DNA from: Thomasclavelia spiroformis DSM 1552
Lineage (GTDB): Bacteria; Bacillota_I; Bacilli_A; Erysipelotrichales; Coprobacillaceae
Assembly: GCF_025149465.1 (NCBI RefSeq)
Contig: NZ_CP102275.1
Coordinates: 2,181,596 to 2,245,595, forward strand
Reading direction: 5' to 3'
DNA length: 64,000 nt
In this document: one piece after another, positions 43,678 to 53,618 of the stretch
Layout of the letters: the number at the start of each line of letters is the position of its first letter
Numbering within the stretch: the first letter of the stretch is position 1
Made by a program: the position numbers and the translations under genes
The notes under the pieces: model-generated
The model's database searches: none
Told to the model about the DNA's origin: nothing
The model's input: the letters and a program-made list of their open reading frames with translations, nothing else

Positions 43678-44712
43678 ATGAAAAAATATAAAGTCGCAAT
43701 TGTTGGAGCAACTGGAGCTGTAGGAAGAGAAATGCTAAGATGTATTTTCCAATTTAACTTTCCTTTTGAAAGTATTAAACTATTAGCTTCTAGTAGAAGT
43801 GCAGGAAAAATTGTTGAATTTGAAAATTATAAATTTACTGTAGAAGAATTAACAGAAGATAGTTTTGAAGGTATCGATGTAGCGTTTTGGTCAGCTGGTG
43901 GAAGTATTTCTGCAAAATATATGCCTTATGCTATTAAAGCTGGTTGTATCAATATTGATAATACTAGTCACTTTAGAATGGATCCTGATGTTCCTTTAGT
44001 TGTACCAGAAGTAAATGCTGAGGCTTTAAAAACTCATAAAGGAATCATTGCTAACCCTAATTGTACTACTATTCAAATGGTAAGTGCTTTAAATCGTTTA
44101 AATGAATATTTCGATATTGAAAGAATCATTGTTTCAACATACCAAGCAGTTTCTGGAGCTGGGGTTGCCGGAATGGAAGAGTTATATCGTCAATCACAAG
44201 AAGTTTTAGATGGTAAAGAACCTGTTGCTAAAACATTACCTTGTGCCAGTGACAAAAAACATTTCCCAATTGCCTTTAACTGTATACCACAAGTAGATGT
44301 ATTTAATTTGGACAATCATTTTACTAAAGAAGAAATGAAAATGGTTAATGAAACTAAAAAAATCTTTAATAAAGACATTAAAGTTAATGCTACTTGCGTT
44401 CGAGTTCCTGTTTTACGTGGACATTCAGAATCAGTTTATATCGAAACTAAAAAACCTATTGATATCGATAAAGTATTTGAATTGTTGAAAAATTCAACTG
44501 GTGTTGAATTATATGATGATATTGAAAACCAAATATATCCAATGGCAAACTTATTTGTTGGTGATGAATTAGTCCATGTAGGACGTGTTCGTAAAGACTT
44601 GGATAATCCTAATGCTTTGAGTTTATGGATTGTTGCTGATCAATTAATGAAAGGCGCTGCATATAATTCAATTGATATTGGATTGAAAATGATTGAAATG
44701 GGATTACTATAA
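43678..44712 (+). CDS. asd: Aspartate-semialdehyde dehydrogenase
   Basis: The 344-residue enzyme has the NADP motif VAIVGATGAVGREML, the nucleophile Cys in NPNCTTIQMV (~127) and the general base His in RVPVLRGHSES (~245). It reduces aspartyl phosphate to the semialdehyde. It is the third gene of hom-lysC-asd, four bases behind lysC, and is followed by a terminator. Confidence 0.97.
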   Translation: MKKYKVAIVGATGAVGREMLRCIFQFNFPFESIKLLASSRSAGKIVEFENYKFTVEELTEDSFEGIDVAFWSAGGSISAKYMPYAIKAGCINIDNTSHFRMDPDVPLVVPEVNAEALKTHKGIIANPNCTTIQMVSALNRLNEYFDIERIIVSTYQAVSGAGVAGMEELYRQSQEVLDGKEPVAKTLPCASDKKHFPIAFNCIPQVDVFNLDNHFTKEEMKMVNETKKIFNKDIKVNATCVRVPVLRGHSESVYIETKKPIDIDKVFELLKNSTGVELYDDIENQIYPMANLFVGDELVHVGRVRKDLDNPNALSLWIVADQLMKGAAYNSIDIGLKMIEMGLL

Positions 44713-44735
44713 AGCTGTAAAAACAGCTTTTTTTA
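44711..44735 (+). terminator. Terminator of hom-lysC-asd
   Basis: AAAGCTGT and ACAGCTTT enclose AAAA and run into a T-tract, overlapping the asd stop codon. Confidence 0.9.
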
Positions 44736-44815
44736 ATACTTTTTTATAAATTTATTTAGTTTTTCACCCGTTATGTTTTTAATTAATTGTCTATACTAAT
44801 AACGAGGTGAACAAT

Positions 44816-45481
44816 ATGCATAAACATAAAAAAACTTTTATTATATTAATAAATATTATACTAATTACTGCATTTTGTTTAATTATTTATAAAGCTTATA
44901 AAACTTTTGCTGGAGATCCAGTTATGCTAAAAAAAGAATTAGCCAAATTTGGAAATTGGGGGAAAATAATACTAATATTTATTATGGCCTTTCAAGTAGT
45001 ATTTGTATTTTTACCTGGGGAAGTAATTGAAATAGCTGCTGGTTTTAGTTATGGAACTCTTGAGGGTTTAATCATTTGTTTATTAGGAACAATTATAGGA
45101 ACGGTTATTATTTATAGTCTTCTTAACAAATATGGTATAAAATTTATTAATAAATTTTATGATACTAGCAAAATAAATCAAATAAAATTTCTAAAAAAAG
45201 AAAAACACTTAGAAATAATTATTTTCTTTATCTTTTTCATTCCCGGAACCCCAAAAGATCTTATAACTTATTTAGCACCATTTACTAGATTAAAACTTAC
45301 AACCTTTTTAACAATTTCATCAATTGCACGAATCCCTTCTATTATTACAAGTACAATTAGTGGTAGTGCTTTATCAAACCAAAATTATCAATTAACTATT
45401 TGGGTTTTTATTATTACTGGTATTATCTCAATTTTGGGCTTATTGATATATAAGTTTTATGTACATAAAAAAAATCTTTAG
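44816..45481 (+). CDS. TVP38/TMEM64-type VTT-domain membrane protein
   Basis: A GTG at 44807 lies inside the CGAGGTG ribosome binding site, so ATG 44816 is preferred (221 residues). It has an N-terminal helix, then the VTT (DedA/SNARE-associated) core with FLPGEVIEIAAGFSYG near 70-85 and FIPGTPKDLITYLAPFT near 142-158, and further helices. VTT proteins flip lipids in membranes. The gene lies 76 bp upstream of the VanR-like regulator. Confidence 0.9.
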   Translation: MHKHKKTFIILINIILITAFCLIIYKAYKTFAGDPVMLKKELAKFGNWGKIILIFIMAFQVVFVFLPGEVIEIAAGFSYGTLEGLIICLLGTIIGTVIIYSLLNKYGIKFINKFYDTSKINQIKFLKKEKHLEIIIFFIFFIPGTPKDLITYLAPFTRLKLTTFLTISSIARIPSIITSTISGSALSNQNYQLTIWVFIITGIISILGLLIYKFYVHKKNL

Positions 45482-45557
45482 AAAATCTTTTGAATCATTT
45501 CTTTCATTCTTAATATATAAACATTATAATGTTGATATTAAAGGAAGGAATGTAAAA

Positions 45558-46274
45558 ATGAATCAAGATAATATTTTAGTTGTAGAAGATGAAATAGAAA
45601 TTGCTAAAGCAATTGAAATATATTTAAAAAGCCAAAATTATAATGTTTATATTGCAAATAATGGTCTAGAAGGCCTTAAAATCATTGAACAACATCCAAT
45701 TCATTTAGCCATTGTCGACATTATGATGCCGGTTATGGATGGAATTGAGATGACTATGAAAATTCGTGAACAATATGATTTTCCAATCATTTTTTTATCT
45801 GCAAAATCAGAAGACATTGATAAAATCACCGGTTTAAATATCGGTGGAGATGACTATGTAACGAAACCATTTGTTCCAATGGAATTATTAGCTAGAGTTT
45901 CTTCACAATTACGTCGATATCATAAGTTTTTAAATATAATTGATCAAAAACAAGAAAATACTCATAAATACATAGTTGGTGGTCTTGAATTAGATATCGA
46001 TACTAAAGAAGTTATTATTGATGGTAAAATTGTAAAAGTCACTCCTATTGAATTAAAAATTCTCGAATTACTTATGGAAAAGCCTGGGCGTGTTTTTTCA
46101 AGTGAACAAATTTACGAAAACGTTTGGCATGAAGCTGCAATCAATACAGAAACAGTTATGGTTCATATTCGGAATTTACGTGAAAAAATTGAAATTAATC
46201 CAAGTAATCCACAATACCTAAAAGTAGTTTGGGGCGTTGGTTATAAAATAGAAAAACAAGCAAACCATGAATAA
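45558..46274 (+). CDS. OmpR/VanR-type response regulator
   Basis: AAGGAAGG lies before ATG 45558; the open frame further upstream is not used. The 238-residue protein has a receiver domain with EDE, the phosphoacceptor Asp in AIVDIMMPVMDG (~52), SAKS and the Lys in VTKPF (~102). A winged-helix domain (~135-235, ending GVGYKIEKQ) follows. It overlaps the kinase start by eight bases. It is nearest to VanR-like regulators; no resistance genes are nearby. Confidence 0.94.
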   Translation: MNQDNILVVEDEIEIAKAIEIYLKSQNYNVYIANNGLEGLKIIEQHPIHLAIVDIMMPVMDGIEMTMKIREQYDFPIIFLSAKSEDIDKITGLNIGGDDYVTKPFVPMELLARVSSQLRRYHKFLNIIDQKQENTHKYIVGGLELDIDTKEVIIDGKIVKVTPIELKILELLMEKPGRVFSSEQIYENVWHEAAINTETVMVHIRNLREKIEINPSNPQYLKVVWGVGYKIEKQANHE

Positions 46275-48356
46275 AAAGAAAATTACCTTTTATATTATAA
46301 CTGTTTCTTTATTATTAATTAGTAGTATTGGAATCTATTGCAGTTACGACATCATGCAAAGCGAAAAAAAGAAACCAAACTTTAGTAACAATAATATTTT
46401 ATATGATATTTTAGAAAACATTTATTCATTGAGCTTTCAATTAGATAATGTGTCCAAAAAAGAAGGAATATCAAAATATATTACCGCAAATAAAGATGCA
46501 ACAGATGCATTTTATCAAGATGCTATTTTATATAGTCGTGAAATATCCCCAGAAAAGAAAAATACAAAATATTATGCTGAAGGAAATAATAATAGTTTAG
46601 GTAATACTAACGATGATTTAAAAACACTTCAAAGTAATCATACTTTACAAAATAAATACCAATGGTATTTAAAATTGTCATTTGATGAAAATGGTAATAT
46701 TAGTTATGATTCATTAGGATGTAAAAAATCACAAAACTTAAATTTTTCTCTAGTATGGAATAACTTTAAACAAACTTATTTTCAATATCTTGAAACCTAT
46801 GATGATGATTATATACTACATAATCCAACCAATTTTACTGTTTATTTTGCTATTCCCGCTAAGTTAGCAACAAACTCTATGGATACCATTACTTATTATA
46901 GTGGACTAAATTCAACAACTACAAATTTAAAAAATATACTGCCAATTGCAAGTATTGCTGTTGGAATTGTTTGTCTTTATATATTAGTTTGTCCATATGC
47001 TATTGAAAAAGAAATTGCTATTTTTCATAATTTAACTAAAATCAAATTTGAAATTTTAATATCAATGATCATTATTGGATTTTCCAGTATTATTATTATT
47101 TTGTATGGTTTAATGATTGATACTTTAAATGGTTATTATTTAGAAAAATTGGTACGTTTTGTTTCAAAAGATTATAGTGAAATAATTTTAGCAATTATGA
47201 ATATTGCTTCTTGGGCGACTTTTTTGTTTTTATGTATGTTCAGTGTTTATTATTTAAAAACTGTTTTTAACAAAGGATTAACTAATGTACTAAAAAATGA
47301 TACTGTTTGTGTTTGGTTATTTAAAACAATTAAAAAATATATTAATAAAATTAATTCATTTGATTTTAATAGTGATAGTAATAAATTACTTATAAAAATT
47401 ATTTTAATAAATGTTTAATAATTTCTATTATTTGCTGCTTTTTTGTTTACGGAATCGTTCTTACTTTAATTTATTCAATAATATTGTTTATTATCTTTAA
47501 AAAGAAATTAGATGAGTTCAAAAAAGATTATCAAATTTTATTAAATGCCTTACATAAATTATCTAATGGTGATTTCAATGTAGCCATTTATGATGATATT
47601 GGTATCTTTAATTCCTTAGGACATGAATTTTCAAATATTAAAGATAGTTTTGAAAAAGCAGTTAATAAAGAAGTTAAATCCCAAAAAATGAAAACAGAAT
47701 TAATTACTAACGTATCTCATGATTTGAAGACTCCACTAACTTCGATAATAACATATATTGATTTATTGAAAGATGAAAATCTTGATGCTAATAAAAGAAA
47801 AGAATATATAGCTACTTTAGATCATAATTCGTTACGATTAAAGAATTTAATTGATGATTTATTTGAAATAAGTAAAATTAATAGCGGTAATGTTAAGTTA
47901 AATATTGTTGATGTTGATATTATTGCATTAGTGCAACAAGCTAAATTTGAATTAAATGATTATTTTGAAAAAAAATATTTAATTTTTAAAACTAATTATC
48001 CAAATAAAAAAATAATTATTCCATTAGATAGTTTAAAAACATACCGTATTTTTGAAAACCTACTTATTAATATTAGTAGATATACATTAGATAAGACTCG
48101 TGTATATATTGATATTATTGATTATAGTGATCGTGTTGAAATAACTTTTAAAAATATTTCAGCTAACGAGATTAAGATCAATGAGGAGCGATTGGTAGAA
48201 CGTTTTGTTCAAGGTGATATATCTAGAAATAATAAAGGAAGCGGTTTAGGATTAGCAATCGCTAAAAGTTTTACAGAATTACAAAATGGTACATTTAAAA
48301 TAAAAGTTGATGGTGATTTATTCAAGGCTATTGTTATTTTTAATAAACTATTATAA
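46267..48356 (+). pseudogene. VanS-like sensor histidine kinase split by a one-base frameshift
   Basis: The first frame (46267-47418) has an N-terminal helix (FYIITVSLLLISSIGIYC), an extracellular region of about 190 residues and three more helices. The second (to 48356) has a further helix, a HAMP-like linker, the phosphoacceptor NVSHDLKTPLTS and the ATP site GSGLGLAIAKS. Adding one A to the A5 run at 47394-47398 joins them through KNYFNKCLIISIICCFFVYG into about 696 residues. As read, the N-terminal sensor part ends before the kinase core, so signalling would be lost. Sequence error is possible. Confidence 0.85.
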
Positions 48357-48384
48357 TATTAATATTATTTTACCAAAAACATTT

Positions 48385-48421
48385 AAGGGTCTCTAAATTT
48401 TCACTAAATTTAAAGACCCTT
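48385..48421. terminator. Bidirectional terminator
   Basis: AAGGGTCT and AGACCCTT, with an inner AAATTT/AAATTT pair, lie between the kinase gene and the converging degV-type gene. Confidence 0.85.
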
Positions 48422-48429
48422 GTATTTTA

Positions 48430-49323
48430 TTATTTATATTTCTTAATTAATCCTACACCTATAGGATGTGGTCCTGTATGGACACCAATTGTCGCCCCTA
48501 TTTGACGAATATAAACCTCATCATTAAATTCAGGCTTAAATTCTTTTAAAGCTGTCACAAAATTATCTTTGAATTCTTTTGCCTCATCATAATCATAACC
48601 AAATCCTACACAGAAACGATAATCATTTACATCAAATTGATTATCTTTAAAATAATTAATAATCTGCTCAATTATTTTTTGTTTTGATTTCTTTCTACCT
48701 CTAGTTATCCCATTATTAAATATTTCACCCTCTTGTAGTAAAATCAATGGCTTAATTCCTAAAGCACCAGCAGCAATTCCAGATAACTTACCAACACGCC
48801 CACCATGAACCAAATAATCCATACTACCAATAGTAAAGAAAATTCTACCAGTTTTTTTTATTTCATTTACATAACTAACTGTTTCTTCAAAACTAGCACC
48901 CGTATTTTTCTTTACCACAGCTTCTTCAACTAACATTCCTTGTAAAACTGTATTAACAGTTGCATCAATTATTTCAATTTTAGCATTTGGATAATCATCT
49001 AATAATATATTTTTAGCATTAATTGCGGAATTAAAAGAACCTGAAAATTTAGTTGTAATACAAATACAAATGATATCGTTTCCAGCTTTCAAAAGTGGCG
49101 TAAATACATCTAGATAGTCTTGAATTGAAGGCATAGATGTTTTAGGAAATACTTTAGGATTATCAATCATAAATTGATAAAAATCTCTAATATTTAAATC
49201 TACAATTTCTTTTTGATGATTAACGCCATCAATAGATACATAAAATGGTACAACCTTAATTTCTAATTCTTTTACACGTTTAACACTTAAATCACATGAT
49301 CCATCAGTAACAATTTTATACAT
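48430..49323 (-). CDS. DegV-family fatty-acid-binding protein
   Basis: The 297-residue protein matches DegV/FakB throughout: IVTDGSCDL at the N-terminus, FPKTSMPSIQDYLD near 78-91, ITTKFSGSFNSA near 108-119 and GVHTGPHPIGVG near the end. Such proteins bind a single fatty acid; FakB forms present it to FakA kinase. No fakA is in this window, so the exact role is open. Confidence 0.93.
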   Translation of the reverse strand: MYKIVTDGSCDLSVKRVKELEIKVVPFYVSIDGVNHQKEIVDLNIRDFYQFMIDNPKVFPKTSMPSIQDYLDVFTPLLKAGNDIICICITTKFSGSFNSAINAKNILLDDYPNAKIEIIDATVNTVLQGMLVEEAVVKKNTGASFEETVSYVNEIKKTGRIFFTIGSMDYLVHGGRVGKLSGIAAGALGIKPLILLQEGEIFNNGITRGRKKSKQKIIEQIINYFKDNQFDVNDYRFCVGFGYDYDEAKEFKDNFVTALKEFKPEFNDEVYIRQIGATIGVHTGPHPIGVGLIKKYK

Positions 49324-49552
49324 ATTATTTCCCTCATCTCTGTATTATTTTAAATATAACATTATTATATTAACTCTAAATTAACATAAATAAAAGGGGC
49401 TGTAACGAATAAGGATTTTTAATCTTTAGGCGTTACGCCTTTTTTTGCTTGATACAGTATATTTAGATAAAAAACAAAGTTATCCATATTTAGATAACTT
49501 TTTTGGTACTATAAAAACATCATGTGCTTTTTACATGTTTTTATTTAGCTTT

Positions 49553-51139
49553 TTAGGAAATTGATATTTCCTTCTTTTTCATCTTTTTATTGTGGTATTT
49601 GCGTATATTATAGGCAATCCCTATTAACAGCAGTTCTGTTTTTACATTTATGTTTCCTCTTCTTTTTAATCGGACATAATCCATATTCTGCTTTATTATT
49701 CCAAATGTCCCTTCTGACTGTATACTTCTTTGCTTTTTCATCTCTTTTCCTTCTTCGGTTCCAAGATTTTCATCTACTTTTTCCTGCATTTCATTTAAGG
49801 CATAATTTATCTGTATTTTTCTTTGCTCCTTTGCCTTTGTGCATTTTTCTTTTACTTTACAGTCATGACATTTACCACATTCGAATACTCTGCTGATTTG
49901 TAGATATTCACCTGCTGTGTTCCATCTTTCTTCTTTTTCAATATTAAATGAATGTCCCTGTGGGCAGACTTTAAATCCCTTTTCATCATATTCCCAGTTC
50001 ATCTGATTATATATTTTCTTTTTAAATTCCTTTGTATTCTTTTTTGCATAATAATTATACTTTAATCCCAGTTCCATCCCGTTTATGACATTAAAAAGCA
50101 AATTATCATAGCTTCCATATCCGGCATCGCCTATTGGCCATTTTGGATAACAGCCGTATCTTTCTTTATATTTTTTCATAAACGGTATATATGTTTTTGT
50201 ATCAGCAGGATTTGAAAATATATCCATATGCATAATATATTCATCACTTACACCTATTTGCAGGTTATATCCCGGTTTAAATATACCTGTATGATTATAA
50301 TAGTCATACTTCATGTTCATCATGGTAGCATCATGATCAGTCTTTGAATAACTGTTCCTGTCGCCACATATGTTCAATGATTCTTCATATCTCATTAATT
50401 TTATATAGATTTCAAGAAATTCATCATAATATTTCTGTAATAAGGAACGTCTTTTGCCTTTTCCGTATACTATTTCTATATTTTGTCTTATCATCAGTTC
50501 CATTAACTGTTCTGCAATCAGTCCTGTATCATCAGCAGAATATCTTGATTTTATATCATATTTAAAGTTAAGATCATCATTTAATCTTATGATCAGATCT
50601 GTCACTTTAAGAAATGCTTTTTCCTGATAGCCTAGAATAGCTTTTTTCCAAACAAAACTGTTTTTCCTTGCATTGGCTTCTATCTTAGTTCCATCAATAT
50701 AAAGTTTAGAAATATCAACATCATCTAATTCAATGATTCTTTTAACAACATCATAAAAAATATCTTCGATAGACATCGATAATTTTTCTGATATAAATCT
50801 TTGAAAAGCCATGAAAGAAGGAGTTTCATCATTAGCCAGCCACATATATCGGATATCATATCTGCATAATTCTTCCATTTTTCTTAATTCATATTGACCG
50901 TTTATAAATGCAAACAATGTAACCTGTAACATCATATTAGGGTCGTAGCCCCTGTTGCCTCTATGGGGGCAGTTAAAATACTTTGAAGTGTTAATTCCTT
51001 TCATAATTTCTACGAAAGATGTCACCGGATCATCTACAGGAACAACTGTAAAAAAATCTAGTGGAAGTTTACATTGAAATGTATTATAATAAGAATTGTC
51101 AATCGGGTAATTAGATTCTATTATTTTTATATTTTGCAT
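49553..51139 (-). CDS. IS1182-family transposase
   Basis: The 528-residue protein has the family N-terminus (PLDFFTVVPVDDPVTSFVEI, NRGYDPNMMLQVTLFAF), the DDE positions in KLYIDGTKIEANA, PIGDAGYGSYDN and SEGTFGIIKQNMDYVRLKR, and a zinc-like cysteine cluster (ECGKCHDCKVKEKC). The frame is intact, so this copy may be active. Base composition is somewhat richer in G+C than its neighbours, which suits recent arrival. Confidence 0.95.
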   Translation of the reverse strand: MQNIKIIESNYPIDNSYYNTFQCKLPLDFFTVVPVDDPVTSFVEIMKGINTSKYFNCPHRGNRGYDPNMMLQVTLFAFINGQYELRKMEELCRYDIRYMWLANDETPSFMAFQRFISEKLSMSIEDIFYDVVKRIIELDDVDISKLYIDGTKIEANARKNSFVWKKAILGYQEKAFLKVTDLIIRLNDDLNFKYDIKSRYSADDTGLIAEQLMELMIRQNIEIVYGKGKRRSLLQKYYDEFLEIYIKLMRYEESLNICGDRNSYSKTDHDATMMNMKYDYYNHTGIFKPGYNLQIGVSDEYIMHMDIFSNPADTKTYIPFMKKYKERYGCYPKWPIGDAGYGSYDNLLFNVINGMELGLKYNYYAKKNTKEFKKKIYNQMNWEYDEKGFKVCPQGHSFNIEKEERWNTAGEYLQISRVFECGKCHDCKVKEKCTKAKEQRKIQINYALNEMQEKVDENLGTEEGKEMKKQRSIQSEGTFGIIKQNMDYVRLKRRGNINVKTELLLIGIAYNIRKYHNKKMKKKEISIS

Positions 51140-51156
51140 AATCTAATTATACCAAA

Positions 51157-51199
51157 AATAGCACTTATACTCATCTGAGTTTAAGTGCTATTTTTTTAT
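51157..51199 (-). terminator. Hairpin at the upstream end of the IS1182 transposase
   Basis: AAAAATAGCACTTA and TAAGTGCTATTTTTTT form a strong stem upstream of the transposase start. With T-runs on both strands it would insulate the IS from phoR transcription. Confidence 0.7.
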
Positions 51200-51247
51200 T
51201 TTTGGTCAAACACATTATTTTAATGCGTTACAGCCTCTTTTATATCT

Positions 51248-52930
51248 CTATTCTTCTTTTGGTAAAATTATTTTAAAAGTTGTTCCCTCATCTAGTTTAC
51301 TTGTTAACACAATGTTACCTTGATAGTAATGAACAATATGTTTTACTATAGCCAATCCAAGACCTGTTCCTCCCGTTTCTTTATCACGACCCTCATCACA
51401 TCTAAAGAAACGCTCAAAAACACGTCCTTGATCAATTTTAGAAATACCTCTTCCTGTATCACTTACTTCAATAACAATATTATGTTCTACTTCATATGCT
51501 TTAATTGTGATACTTCCATCTTTTTTGTTATATTTAATTGCATTAGTAATTAAATTACTTAACAATTGATGCATATGTTGATGATTTGATAAATAAATGA
51601 TATCATTTATATCTTTATAAACTGTTAAATTCCTTTTATCAATTTCAACTTGCATTGTATCAATTATTTCATTTACTAATGGTTCAATATGCACAGGGTG
51701 TTTAATTACATCAACATCTTTATTTTCTAATCTTGATATCATTAAAATATCATTAATTAAATTAGACATATTATCTACTTCAGTATGGATTTTATCTAAG
51801 GCCTTTTTAGCTGCTTGTTCATCATTAATAACACCTGTTTCTAATAACTCACTATATCCTCTAATTGAAGTCATTGGTGTTTTTAACTCATGTGATACAT
51901 TAGAGAAAAATTCTTGGCGCATCTTCATTGCATTATGATGATCAGTAATATTTACAAACAATAAAGTTACTCCATAATCAACTTTCGCAACATAACAATT
52001 ATAATATTGTTTATCTTTTTCAAATAAAACAACTTGTTGTTCATCAGTTAAATTATCTAATGCTTTAATAATTTTAAAATCAAAAACAAAATCTTTAATT
52101 GATCGATTTAATTCAATTGTATTATTATATAATTTTGATGCTTTGCGATTAATCATCAACACTTTTAGATCTTCATCTAATAGAATAAATCCTTCTTTCA
52201 TTTGATCAAGAATTCCCTTAATCTTGATTTGCTGATCATTCAATTTATTCATTGTATCTTTAATAGTTAACGCCTGTTCTTCAAGCTTAGAAGCAATGAT
52301 ATTAAATTCATCATATTTATAATAATCAAATTCTAATTCTCGATATTCTTTCATTTTTGTAATTTGATTTGTTATATCATTAATTGGCGCTGTTAGTGTA
52401 TTTGCAAAACGTTTTGAAAGAATGATTGCAACTGCCAATGAAATCAAAATCCCAATTCCCATCGGTTTAATCAAAGTTGCTAAATTATCAAAAATGCCAT
52501 TATACGGCAAAGCTAAACGTACAATAAAATCACCATTATAAAGTGCTACATATAACATATTTCTTTTTACCGAATTAGAATAACGTCTTGCATAACCAGT
52601 TCCTTCTTCTAAAGCCTGCTTTACTTCTTTACGACCTTTATGATTTTCTTCTAATCCTTCATTACTACTATCAGCTAATACTGTTCCATCATCATCAATA
52701 ATTGTTAATCTAGTATGTGAATTATATGCAAGTGGATTTAATGCATCAACTTGCTGTTTTAAATTATTTTGAGGATCTAATTGATACTCAACTAATTTAA
52801 CAGAATAAAGCATATCATGTTTAGTGTTTTCTAACATTATATCAGATAAAATTACCATCGATATACTTGAAGATAATGCCAGTGTAACCACCAATACCGT
52901 TAAAAAATAACGAAGTATTGTTTTATTCAC
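51248..52930 (-). CDS. phoR: PhoR-type sensor histidine kinase
   Basis: The AGGAGG lies inside the phoP end; GTG 52930 has the best spacing (nine bases), while ATG 52936 and 52948 are alternatives. The product of about 560 residues has an N-terminal helix, an extracellular domain (~30-150), a second helix, a HAMP-like linker, a PAS domain (~245-340), HisKA FSNVSHELKTPMTSIRGYS and an ATP site GGTGLGLAIVKH. It senses phosphate status through PstSCAB/PhoU and phosphorylates PhoP. It is the last gene of the operon; an IS1182 element sits just behind it. Confidence 0.94.
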   Translation of the reverse strand: MNKTILRYFLTVLVVTLALSSSISMVILSDIMLENTKHDMLYSVKLVEYQLDPQNNLKQQVDALNPLAYNSHTRLTIIDDDGTVLADSSNEGLEENHKGRKEVKQALEEGTGYARRYSNSVKRNMLYVALYNGDFIVRLALPYNGIFDNLATLIKPMGIGILISLAVAIILSKRFANTLTAPINDITNQITKMKEYRELEFDYYKYDEFNIIASKLEEQALTIKDTMNKLNDQQIKIKGILDQMKEGFILLDEDLKVLMINRKASKLYNNTIELNRSIKDFVFDFKIIKALDNLTDEQQVVLFEKDKQYYNCYVAKVDYGVTLLFVNITDHHNAMKMRQEFFSNVSHELKTPMTSIRGYSELLETGVINDEQAAKKALDKIHTEVDNMSNLINDILMISRLENKDVDVIKHPVHIEPLVNEIIDTMQVEIDKRNLTVYKDINDIIYLSNHQHMHQLLSNLITNAIKYNKKDGSITIKAYEVEHNIVIEVSDTGRGISKIDQGRVFERFFRCDEGRDKETGGTGLGLAIVKHIVHYYQGNIVLTSKLDEGTTFKIILPKEE

Positions 52931-53606
52931 TGTCATCACCCTCCTCATAGAAACGATAACCTACACTACGAATTGTTTTAATATACTTATGTCCATCATC
53001 ATTTAATTTGCTACGTAAAGCACGAATATGGACATCAAGCGCACGAGATTCACCTATGAAATCATACCCCCATATTTCATTCAATAATTCTTCTCGTTCT
53101 ACAACTCGATGTTTATTATCCATTAAATAGACTAACAATTGATATTCTTTGTTTGTTAGCTCTAATTTTTTACCATCCATTTTTATCATTCTTGTTTGTT
53201 TGTCAACTACAAGATGTTTTGTTTTAATGACATCACTTGTAACATGACGTCTAAGTAAAGAACGAACACGAGCTTGTAATTCAAGAATTCCAAACGGCTT
53301 TGTCATATAATCATCTGAACCACTATCTAATCCATTTACCTTATCTATTTCACGATCTTTAGCACTTAATATTAAAATTGGTAATTCATTGTTTGTTTCT
53401 CTAATCTTTTTGATTGCATCTATTCCACTCATCTTTGGTAACATTAGATCAAAGATTGCAAGGGACGGTGTCTCTTTTTTCATTAACTCTAAAGCATCAA
53501 TAGCATTATCAAACTGAACTACTTCATAACCATTACTAACTAATGCTAAATTTATAATTTCACGAATATTTTCATCATCTTCAATTACAAATATACGCTC
53601 ATTCAT
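52923..53606 (-). CDS. phoP: PhoP-type response regulator
   Basis: The 227-residue OmpR-class regulator has the acidic pocket EDDEN, phosphoacceptor Asp in AIFDLMLPKMSG (~52), Lys in MTKPFG (~101) and a C-terminal winged helix ending SVGYRFYEEG. It is expected to bind the Pho box upstream of pstS. It overlaps phoR and follows phoU by 12 bp. Confidence 0.95.
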   Translation of the reverse strand: MNERIFVIEDDENIREIINLALVSNGYEVVQFDNAIDALELMKKETPSLAIFDLMLPKMSGIDAIKKIRETNNELPILILSAKDREIDKVNGLDSGSDDYMTKPFGILELQARVRSLLRRHVTSDVIKTKHLVVDKQTRMIKMDGKKLELTNKEYQLLVYLMDNKHRVVEREELLNEIWGYDFIGESRALDVHIRALRSKLNDDGHKYIKTIRSVGYRFYEEGDDSE

Positions 53607-53618
53607 TCCCAGTTCCTC

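Larger units (their letters stand above)
49392..51241 (-). mobile_element. IS1182-family insertion sequence
   Basis: A 16-bp inverted repeat with one mismatch bounds the element: AAAAGGGGCTGTAACG at 49392-49407 and its complement at 51226-51241. One transposase fills most of it. Inner hairpins with T-runs near both ends (49435-49449, 49484-49505, 51157-51199) would stop outside transcription. The right end is six bases from the phoR stop codon. A target duplication was not clear. Confidence 0.88.

Noticed and set aside
45459-45557. Longer N-terminus of the VanR-like regulator
   Set aside because: It overlaps the end of the VTT gene and lacks a ribosome binding site; the receiver domain starts right after ATG 45558.
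49561-49896. Plus-strand 111-codon frame inside the IS1182 element
   Set aside because: It is the antisense of the conserved transposase and has a biased Phe/Leu-rich composition typical of a shadow frame.
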